Source of the DNA: Acidobacteriota bacterium | GTDB lineage: Bacteria > Acidobacteriota > UBA6911 > RPQK01 > JADFOI01 | Assembly: GCA_030624355.1 (NCBI GenBank) | Contig: JAUXKG010000166.1 | Coordinates: 1 to 6,193 of the forward strand | Length of the DNA stretch: 6,193 nt | Direction: 5' to 3' | Shown here: positions 1 through 4,815 of the stretch, one piece after another | Layout: the number at the start of each line of letters is the position of its first letter | How positions within the stretch are numbered: position 1 is the stretch's first letter | Notes under the pieces: generated by a model | What the model was told of the DNA's origin: nothing | Databases searched by the model: none | What the model saw: only the letters and a program-made list of their open reading frames with translations | Program-made: the position numbers and the translations under genes

Positions 1-173
1 CCGGCGAGAAACAAGATACCGCGATTGAATCCTTGAGCCAGATATCTCCCCTCTGCTGAGCCCAGCAAAGCGGTTCTGCACATCGCGCACTGCGCCCGGA
101 GTGGCTCCTGAGCGGCCGGCCAAACTACAATAAGCAGCAATCCGATCAGGACAAAACGCTTTTGCCAAACCAT
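1..173 (-). CDS. Small CxxC membrane protein, 3' end outside window
   Basis: A reading frame opens with ATG at 173-171 and stays open to the window edge (57 full codons). A Shine-Dalgarno stretch (GAAGGGG) lies about 8 bases upstream of the ATG. Residues 6-20 are a hydrophobic segment that could be a signal anchor or signal peptide. They are followed by QCAMC with Cys29 and Cys32, then TALLGSAEGRYLAQGFNRGILFLA, where a second hydrophobic segment begins. From memory, short proteins with C-x-M-C, 'SPEG' and 'GFNxGILFL' signatures are often found at the end of caa3-like oxidase operons and are annotated hypothetical; I know no established function. The cysteine pair would probably lie outside the cytoplasm. 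Location 42 bp after ctaF suggests co-transcription and a role in oxidase assembly, metal delivery or thiol chemistry, which is inference only. It is not a SCO/SenC protein, which is longer and has CxxxC. Confidence 0.8.
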   Translation of the reverse strand, partial: MVWQKRFVLIGLLLIVVWPAAQEPLRAQCAMCRTALLGSAEGRYLAQGFNRGILFLA

Positions 174-190
174 CTTTTCGTCCCCTTCAC

Positions 191-218
191 TGATGGAGCC
201 GGGGAAAACGCTCCATCA
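191..218 (-). promoter_or_regulatory. Intercistronic hairpin containing the ctaF stop codon
   Basis: Perfect 9-bp inverted repeat: arms TGATGGAGC (218-210) and GCTCCATCA (199-191) on the minus strand, with a 10-base loop GTTTTCCCCG. The first three bases of the 5' arm are the ctaF TGA stop, and the Shine-Dalgarno of the next gene follows the 3' arm directly. There is no T-tract after it, so it is more likely an mRNA processing or stability element, or a partial attenuator, than a full terminator. Confidence 0.6.
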
Positions 219-521
219 CCGTGATGACAGATGCAGAGCCCGCAACCCATCGGGCGCGATGAGAGCGAAGAGAATAGCTCCGGTAACCAGGAGGCCTATC
301 ACTACAGTCAGAACAAGACCGAATTTCTCGAATCGCAGGTGCATGAAGTAGCTTCCGATCAGAGTCGCTTTGGCCAACATGGCCCCCACCAGGATCACAA
401 CCAGCGCCCCTCTTGCAATGGAACTCTGGTCGACCACAACCATCACCAACGTGATCACCAGAAGAACCACCCATATTTTCCAGTAAGGACGGGATCCGTG
501 TTTCAATCCGTCTTGTTCCAT
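216..521 (-). CDS. ctaF: Cytochrome c oxidase subunit IV (prokaryotic type)
   Basis: 101-residue small membrane subunit of the aa3/caa3-type oxidase. Three hydrophobic segments are visible at about residues 16-33, 39-57 and 66-89. The second ends in KATLIGSYFMHLRFE (51-65), the characteristic K-A-x-L-x-x-x-F-M-H-L-R signature of prokaryotic subunit IV. It has no cofactor ligands; in this family the subunit is thought to stabilise subunits I and III. The ATG at 521-519 has AGGAG at 538-534, and this Shine-Dalgarno overlaps the TAG stop of the preceding ctaE (TAGGAG). The gap to ctaE is only 15 bp, so translation of the two is probably coupled. Length is normal for the family. The TGA stop lies in a hairpin stem (191-218). 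Confidence 0.93.
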   Translation of the reverse strand: MEQDGLKHGSRPYWKIWVVLLVITLVMVVVDQSSIARGALVVILVGAMLAKATLIGSYFMHLRFEKFGLVLTVVIGLLVTGAILFALIAPDGLRALHLSSR

Positions 522-536
522 GAGAATTTCTTTCTC

Positions 537-1148
537 CTATATCAGGTAGAAAAGGGTAAAAACGAAGACCCAGACCAAATCGACGAAGTGCCAGTAAAGT
601 CCAGCCAACTCGACACCTTCAGCTCTCGACTTGTTGGCCCGGCAACGGGCGGCGACCACAGCCAAAATAATGACACCGCTCAGCACGTGGCTGCCGTGAA
701 ATCCGGTGATCACAAAAAAGTAGCTGCCGAACTGGGTCACTCCCCAGGGATTGAAATTCAGCCTCGCCCCCTCATGAATGATGGCCGTCCACTCATAGAC
801 CTGCATCACCAAAAAGATCAATCCTCCCAAAATAGTCAAAACCAAAAATCGGATCACCTTGCTGCGATCTCTGTCCTGTGCAGCTTCCACCGCGCTGGCC
901 ATGGTAGCGCTGCTGGTGATCAGAACGAAGGTCATTGCACTGATGAAACCAATGTGAAACACCTGGGATTGGTCGGGCCACACGGGGCTGGCCAGTCGGC
1001 TAAATCCGTATGCGGCCAAAAATCCAGCGAACAACAACCCATCCGTGACGATGAAGATCCACATCATCAACTTCTGCCAACTCACCGAGAAAGGGGAGCT
1101 GGATGCTCCCTGGGAAAACCGTTCGCTACTTTCAATCACACCAGCCAT
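537..1148 (-). CDS. ctaE: Cytochrome c oxidase subunit III (canonical copy)
   Basis: 203 residues in the heme-copper oxidase subunit III family, with five hydrophobic segments (about 25-50, 63-85, 99-118, 138-166 and 184-202). Conserved family features are present: QVYEW with Glu119, His125 in IIHEG, VITGFHGSHVLSG with His151 and His154, and YWHFVDLVWVFVF near the C terminus with His187 and Asp190. Subunit III helps keep D-pathway proton uptake and O2 delivery to subunit I stable; it binds no metal. I chose ATG 1148-1146 because a strong Shine-Dalgarno (GGAAGGAG) lies 10 bases upstream. The frame stays open back to 1250, but those 34 extra codons are antifamily sequence and overlap the upstream gene. 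Five helices is the short form of subunit III, lacking the first two helices of the seven-helix type. It follows a second subunit III gene by 32 bp. Confidence 0.95.
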   Translation of the reverse strand: MAGVIESSERFSQGASSSPFSVSWQKLMMWIFIVTDGLLFAGFLAAYGFSRLASPVWPDQSQVFHIGFISAMTFVLITSSATMASAVEAAQDRDRSKVIRFLVLTILGGLIFLVMQVYEWTAIIHEGARLNFNPWGVTQFGSYFFVITGFHGSHVLSGVIILAVVAARCRANKSRAEGVELAGLYWHFVDLVWVFVFTLFYLI

Positions 1149-1180
1149 GAATTGAATACTCCTTCCATTATTTCTGTGAC

Positions 1181-1777
1181 TCACCAGAGAGAGATCATGG
1201 CAAAAAGAAACATCCAAAGAAGGGCCAAAAAATGCCAGTAGGTGGCGCACAGCCGCAGCAAATCATTCTGGTTGGGTCTGTCCAAAACTCTCCCAGGGGT
1301 CGAGGTTCGCCAGTAGACGTAGACCAGCAGCAGAAGTCCGCTGAACAGGTGAAGAGCATGCCCGCCCGTCAGGACGTAGAAAAAAGAACTGTGCGGGCTG
1401 GTGGGAATATAGAATCCCAGTTCCATCAATTCCTTCCAAGCCTGGATCTGGCCGCCCAGGAAGAGAAGGCCCAAGACCGTGGTGGTCAAAAACCAGGGCC
1501 TCCATGCTGCACTGCTGGATCTCCTCCCGGCCGATCGAGAGATCTCCAGGGTAAGGCTGCTCAAAATCAAAACCACCGTATTGATCCACAAGACGGCAGG
1601 AATGGGGCCGGGTTGCCAATCGGAACTTGCGCTCCGGACCAGATAAGCACTGGTAAAGGCTGCAAAGAGCATGGTGACAGTGGCCAAAAAGATCCACAAT
1701 CCCAGCTCGGCTGAGTTGGGGACCAGTACTCCCTGCCCGGGATAGCGGCTTCTTTCACTGGATGTGGTCTGGTGCAT
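1181..1777 (-). CDS. Divergent subunit III-like protein of the oxidase
   Basis: 198 residues, heme-copper oxidase subunit III family. The first 20 residues are polar, then five hydrophobic segments follow (about 25-47, 62-79, 95-112, 130-156 and 177-197). Family landmarks are FYVLTGGHALHLFSG (133-147; His140, His143) and ATYWHFLALLWMFLF (178-192; His182). It aligns with the downstream ctaE over its whole length but differs at key places: the conserved Glu of QVYEW is Ala113 (QIQAW), and the Asp of YWHFVD is absent (YWHFLA). ATG at 1777-1775 is preceded by GGGAAGGGGAAC. Tandem subunit III genes are known from alternative oxidases such as coxO/coxP of the Bradyrhizobium coxMNOP cluster (from memory). 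Both copies may sit in one complex, or this one may have an accessory role; the sequence does not decide. Confidence 0.9.
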   Translation of the reverse strand: MHQTTSSERSRYPGQGVLVPNSAELGLWIFLATVTMLFAAFTSAYLVRSASSDWQPGPIPAVLWINTVVLILSSLTLEISRSAGRRSSSAAWRPWFLTTTVLGLLFLGGQIQAWKELMELGFYIPTSPHSSFFYVLTGGHALHLFSGLLLLVYVYWRTSTPGRVLDRPNQNDLLRLCATYWHFLALLWMFLFAMISLW

Positions 1778-1791
1778 GTTCCCCTTCCCTC

Positions 1792-1819
1792 TAGTCCGGA
1801 TTATCCATAATCCGGACTA
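1792..1819 (-). promoter_or_regulatory. Intercistronic hairpin containing the ctaD stop codon
   Basis: Perfect 13-bp inverted repeat: 1807-1819 and 1792-1804, separated by only two bases (1805-1806). As RNA it forms a 12-bp stem with a four-base UGGA loop. The ctaD TAG stop is the first three bases of the 5' arm, and the Shine-Dalgarno of the downstream subunit III gene begins right after the 3' arm, leaving it unpaired. No T-tract follows, so a simple terminator is unlikely. The perfect symmetry also fits a protein-binding operator or 3'-end protecting element. Confidence 0.75.
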
Positions 1820-3580
1820 TGGTGCATTTTGAGGTACCGTCTGAGGCGTAAAATCCTCCGACTCACCCTCCAGACTGTACTCGTAAGGCCAGCGGTGTAC
1901 CGTGGGAATCTCCTGGCCCCAGTTCCCGTGAGGAGGTGGCGAAGGAGTGGTCCACTCCAAGGTAGTCGCCCGCCAGGGGTTTTTCCCCGACCGGGGACCC
2001 TTGGCCAGGCTCCAGAAGAAGTTCAAAAGAAAGATGAGCTGGGCCACTCCCATGACAAAGGCGGCTATGGTGATCCACACGTTGATGCCCTGAATCTCTT
2101 CCAGATAACTGTAGTTGGCAAAGGAATAGTAGCGTCTCGGCATCCCGCCAAAGCCCAGGAAATGCTGGGTCAAGAAAATGAAATAAAAAGCGGGCAGCGT
2201 GAGCCAAAAATGCAGCTTCCCCAGTGTCTCGTTGAGCATCCGTCCAAACATCTTGGGAAACCAGAAGTAGGTGCCCGCAAAAATGCCGAACAGGGTTACC
2301 CCGCCAATCATCAAGTGAAAATGTCCCACCACGAAGTAGGTGTCATGAAGTGGAATGTCAGCGGCAGCGTTACCCAGAAACAGCCCTCCCATGCCACCGG
2401 TACCGAACAGAGAGATCAATCCCAACGTAAAGAGCATGGAGGTGGTCAAGCGCAGGCTGCCGCCCCACAGGCTGGCGATCATATTCACCCCGATCATGGC
2501 GGAGGGAATGGTGATCAGCATGGTGCCGATAGAGAAAAATTCACCCACGAACGGGTTCATCCCGCTGATAAACATGTGATGACCCCAGACCACCATGCTC
2601 AGGGCGGCAATCGCATACAGGCACAGGGTCGTTATTCGATAGCCGAAGATGGGCTTTCGGGTGAAGGCGGGAAGAATGTCAAAGGTCATCCCCAGAGCCG
2701 GCAGGATCAATACGTAGACCTCGGGATGTCCAAGAAACCAAAACAGGTGCTGCCAAAGCAGGGGTGTCCCCCCTTCGTTGGGAAGCAGCCGATCTCCAAA
2801 GAACAGACCGGCAGGCAGGTAGAAACTGGTTCCCAAATGGCGATCGAAGAGTAGCAGGACAGCCGCTGCGGTCAAGGCCGGAAAGGAGAGCACTCCGATG
2901 ATCGAGGCGATAAACAATGACCAGACGGTGAGGGGCAAACGCCGCATGGACATACCTGGAGCCCTCAGATTCAGCACCGTCACGATGTAGTTCAGCCCTC
3001 CCATGGTGAAGGAGACGATAAAGAGGGCCATCGCCAGAAGCCACAGCGTCTGTCCCCACATGGACCCGGCTACCACCGGCTCCCTGACTGCGCTCAGTGG
3101 AGGATAGGCGGTCCAGCCCGAAGCCGCTGCTCCTCCCTCCACCAGAAAGGAGGCCAGCATGATGAGGCAGGCAGGCACCGCTATCCAGTAGGAGAGCATG
3201 TTGAGAAAAGGAAAGGCCATGTCGCGGGCACCGATCTGCAAGGGGATGAGGTAATTGCCGAAACCGCTGACCAGGGCAAATGAAACCACAAAAAACACCA
3301 TGATGGTGCCGTGCATGGTGACCAAAGCGATATAGAATTCCGGCTTGAGAATGCCATCCTCGGCTCCAGAGGGAAACAGGGCGCCCAGAATGGCCCACTT
3401 CTCTCCCGGCCAGGCCAGATTCAGGCGAATCAGCATGGCCAGAAATCCGCCTACCAGGGCCATGACGATAGCGGTCAGAAAGTACTGGATGCCAATGATC
3501 TTGTGATCGAGACTGAAGACATAGCGGCTCAGGAAACTCTGCTCTTCATGGATCACATGCTGTTCAACGTCGCTTGCCAT
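1817..3580 (-). CDS. ctaD: Cytochrome c oxidase subunit I (catalytic, A1-type)
   Basis: 587-residue, roughly 12-helix catalytic subunit of the membrane oxidase that reduces O2 and pumps protons. Metal ligands are complete: heme a His90 (MHGTIMVFF) and His422; heme a3 His420 (VVGHFH); CuB His285, His334 and His335. The His-Tyr crosslink pair is GHPEVY (His285/Tyr289). Glu287 in that motif marks subfamily A1. D-pathway residues Asn109, Asp120 and Asn127 are present, as are the Mg-site His412-Asp413 and propionate-binding Arg482-Arg483 (GMPRRY). The C terminus has the usual ATTLEWTTPSPPPHGNW. The K pathway is odd: the usual PTGVK is PSAMI, giving Ile363 for Lys and Ser360 for Thr, and the serine after GFGII is Phe300. 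ATG 3580-3578 has AGGAG 10 bases upstream. It follows ctaC by 60 bp and shares its stop codon with a hairpin. Confidence 0.98.
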   Translation of the reverse strand: MASDVEQHVIHEEQSFLSRYVFSLDHKIIGIQYFLTAIVMALVGGFLAMLIRLNLAWPGEKWAILGALFPSGAEDGILKPEFYIALVTMHGTIMVFFVVSFALVSGFGNYLIPLQIGARDMAFPFLNMLSYWIAVPACLIMLASFLVEGGAAASGWTAYPPLSAVREPVVAGSMWGQTLWLLAMALFIVSFTMGGLNYIVTVLNLRAPGMSMRRLPLTVWSLFIASIIGVLSFPALTAAAVLLLFDRHLGTSFYLPAGLFFGDRLLPNEGGTPLLWQHLFWFLGHPEVYVLILPALGMTFDILPAFTRKPIFGYRITTLCLYAIAALSMVVWGHHMFISGMNPFVGEFFSIGTMLITIPSAMIGVNMIASLWGGSLRLTTSMLFTLGLISLFGTGGMGGLFLGNAAADIPLHDTYFVVGHFHLMIGGVTLFGIFAGTYFWFPKMFGRMLNETLGKLHFWLTLPAFYFIFLTQHFLGFGGMPRRYYSFANYSYLEEIQGINVWITIAAFVMGVAQLIFLLNFFWSLAKGPRSGKNPWRATTLEWTTPSPPPHGNWGQEIPTVHRWPYEYSLEGESEDFTPQTVPQNAP

Positions 3581-3608
3581 AAACTCGACTCTCCTGTTTC
3601 AAGTCCTG

Positions 3609-3651
3609 TCCTGTATCCACAGATGTTTTCATTGTCCAACTCAATACAGGA
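3609..3651 (-). repeat. Inverted repeat spanning the ctaC stop codon
   Basis: Arms TCCTGTAT (3651-3644, last codons of ctaC) and ATACAGGA (3616-3609) are perfectly complementary over 8 bp. The 27-base loop contains the ctaC TGA stop. It is weaker than the two other stop-codon hairpins in this operon because of the long loop, and may be chance; I list it because it occupies the same relative place. Confidence 0.35.
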
Positions 3652-4477
3652 AGGGGGGCTCCTCTGTCAGAAATTGCTGGAACTCCTGCTCCCCGACGAC
3701 GTGGAGCAACCCTCGCATCTGGTAGTGGCCGAACCCGCAAAGCTCGGTACAAACAAGTTCATAGTCGCCCTCCTTGGTCGGGACAAACCAGATGTCGATG
3801 CTCATTCCCGGCACCGCATCCTGCTTGACCCGGAAGTGAGGCAGATAAAAACTGTGCAAGACATCCTTGGAACGCAGACGAATACTTGCCGGCTTGTCAA
3901 TGGGAAGGTAGAACTCGGCCAGTAGAAGAAGATCGTCTTTGGCCGCCGTGTCAGTGGCATCCAGCCCGATCGGATTGTTCAGACTGATGAGCTCAGGTTC
4001 GGTCCTTCCGAAGGCCCCATCCTGGCCGGGGTAACGGATGTTCCAGCTGAACTCCTCGGCAGTCACTTCTATCCTGACCGCATCAGCAGGGGCTGCCAGG
4101 CCATAAAACTGTCCCCACAGGGGGAGTCCCAGGTACAGCACACCTCCCTCCGCTACCAGGGCCACGATGATTCCCACGGCCACCGACCAACGTCGCTCGG
4201 TCCTGGCGGTCGCCAGTCGCTGGGTCACTGGCTGTCGCCGACTGAACTTCCACACGAAGAATCCCAGGACGAAGTGCCCAATCAGGAGCATCACTCCGGT
4301 GGTCAAAAGCAGGTAGTTCATCATGCGGTCGACCTGGGGAGCATGTTGGGAGGCGGCCGGAGGATACCATTGCCGGGCCCCATAGATGACCAGAAGAACC
4401 GCGAACAGGCAAAACACCAATGCTAGAAACAGGGCCTGGAGGGATCTCTTTTGGCTGGAATCTTCAACTGAGGGCAC
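3641..4477 (-). CDS. ctaC: Cytochrome c oxidase subunit II (CuA subunit)
   Basis: 278 residues. It takes electrons from cytochrome c through the binuclear CuA centre and passes them to heme a of CtaD. Hydrophobic segments lie at about 13-33 (leader or extra helix), 54-76 and 97-118 (the two usual subunit II helices), followed by the periplasmic cupredoxin domain. CuA ligands are all present: His208 (VLHSF) and VCTELCGFGHYQM with Cys243, Glu245, Cys247, His251 and Met254. The aromatic patch EFSWNIRYPG (Trp145) is kept. The CuA site argues for a cytochrome c rather than a quinol oxidase. No CxxCH occurs, so there is no fused cytochrome c. Glu94 (TERRW) aligns with the Glu at the K-pathway mouth. 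The start is GTG 4477-4475: an in-frame TGA two codons upstream rules out a longer form, and the nearest Shine-Dalgarno is unusually far away. First gene of the operon. Confidence 0.97.
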   Translation of the reverse strand: MPSVEDSSQKRSLQALFLALVFCLFAVLLVIYGARQWYPPAASQHAPQVDRMMNYLLLTTGVMLLIGHFVLGFFVWKFSRRQPVTQRLATARTERRWSVAVGIIVALVAEGGVLYLGLPLWGQFYGLAAPADAVRIEVTAEEFSWNIRYPGQDGAFGRTEPELISLNNPIGLDATDTAAKDDLLLLAEFYLPIDKPASIRLRSKDVLHSFYLPHFRVKQDAVPGMSIDIWFVPTKEGDYELVCTELCGFGHYQMRGLLHVVGEQEFQQFLTEEPPFLY

Positions 4478-4480
4478 GGC

Positions 4481-4504
4481 TCACATCCACACTTTCCTGA
4501 ACAA
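4481..4504 (-). promoter_or_regulatory. Possible leader mini-ORF / ATG-TGA start-stop before ctaC
   Basis: On the minus strand ATG (4486-4484) is followed at once by TGA (4483-4481), with AGGA ending 8 bases upstream of this ATG, the ideal distance. The ctaC GTG start lies 3 bases past the TGA. A longer alternative in the same frame begins at TTG 4504 (7 codons) behind TAGGAG. Either could load ribosomes that reinitiate at ctaC. Speculative. Confidence 0.35.
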
Positions 4505-4634
4505 AAATCTCCTAAATTTTCTCAAAGAGACTTGCTTGCCACCCTGGGGGCCGTTTCCCGACAGAGGTCTGCACGGCTACAGGGCAGCTCTGATGGAATG
4601 GGGCAATTCAACGAGTCCCGGCAAAAACGAGAAG

Positions 4635-4654
4635 CAATTCTGGTACCTGAATTG
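4635..4654. promoter_or_regulatory. 20-bp dyad upstream of ctaC, candidate operator
   Basis: CAATTC-t-GGTACC-t-GAATTG reads the same on both strands except for one symmetric T/T position. It lies about 160-180 bp upstream of the ctaC start, in the only gap able to hold the oxidase promoter. The shape fits a binding site for a dimeric regulator, but no regulator gene is in the window and I do not recognise the motif. Confidence 0.4.
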
Positions 4655-4667
4655 TGGAGATCGGTAA

Positions 4668-4684
4668 CCTGTTGAAAAAACAGG
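4668..4684. repeat. Small inverted repeat in oxidase leader region
   Basis: CCTGTT and AACAGG (+ strand) form a perfect 6-bp stem around a GAAAA loop. It is 13 bp from the 4635-4654 dyad. There is no following T-tract on the minus strand. Function unknown; it could be part of the same regulatory region or a remnant of a terminator. Confidence 0.3.
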
Positions 4685-4783
4685 ATCAAATAACTTCTCC
4701 GCCAGATCCCGGCCTCCCTGTCTCTTGTGCCTAATGCCCCGACTAGGTGAAAAGACCTAAGACTTTGGCCTTACCCAGAGGAA

Positions 4784-4810
4784 GAAAAAAGGGGACTGTC
4801 CCCTCTTTTC
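4784..4810 (-). terminator. Intrinsic terminator of the radical SAM gene
   Basis: Starting 5 bases after the radical SAM stop codon, the minus strand can pair GAAAAGAGGGGAC (4810-4798) with GTCCCCTTTTTTC (4796-4784): 13 positions with a single G-U wobble and a GC-rich core ending in six T residues. This is a classic Rho-independent structure. It is nearly symmetric, so it could also stop + strand transcription, although no + strand gene is seen. Confidence 0.8.
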
Positions 4811-4815
4811 CTGAT

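Larger units (their letters stand above)
4478..4815 (-). promoter_or_regulatory. Oxidase operon promoter/leader region without a gene
   Basis: This 338-bp gap separates the radical SAM terminator from ctaC and should contain the oxidase promoter. I found no convincing -35/-10 pair on the minus strand. It does hold a 20-bp dyad (4635-4654), a 6-bp-stem hairpin (4668-4684), a TAGGAG at 4514-4509 and AGGAAAG at 4498-4492. Open frames here on either strand look like chance: none has a recognisable product. Confidence 0.5.

Noticed and set aside
1173..1184. GTGAGTCAC dyad at the stop of the divergent subunit III gene
   Set aside because: The arms are only 4 bp around one base; too short for a hairpin and easily chance.
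231..1241. Long + strand open frame (336 codons) opposite ctaF and ctaE
   Set aside because: It is antisense to two well-supported membrane proteins. Its translation is rich in His, Gln and Asn with no domain, the usual reflection of hydrophobic codons read backwards.
1149..1250. 34-codon N-terminal extension of ctaE
   Set aside because: It overlaps the upstream subunit III gene in another frame, does not look like subunit III, and the strong GGAAGGAG precedes the internal ATG at 1148.
1829..2854. Long + strand open frame (341 codons) opposite ctaD
   Set aside because: Antisense shadow of subunit I: low-complexity polar translation with no motif.
3564..3632. 22-codon minus-strand ORF (MKTSVDTGQD...) bridging ctaC and ctaD
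   Set aside because: It could couple translation to ctaD because it ends inside its start, but it has no clear Shine-Dalgarno and no family resemblance; probably chance.
3641..4477. Possible fused cytochrome c domain on subunit II (caa3 type)
   Set aside because: No CxxCH heme-binding motif occurs anywhere in the protein, and it ends soon after the CuA domain.
4478..4815. Sigma-70 promoter for the oxidase operon, e.g. TTGATC with TACCGA 17 bp later
   Set aside because: The -10 element matches poorly and overlaps the 4668-4684 hairpin; no candidate was good enough to call.
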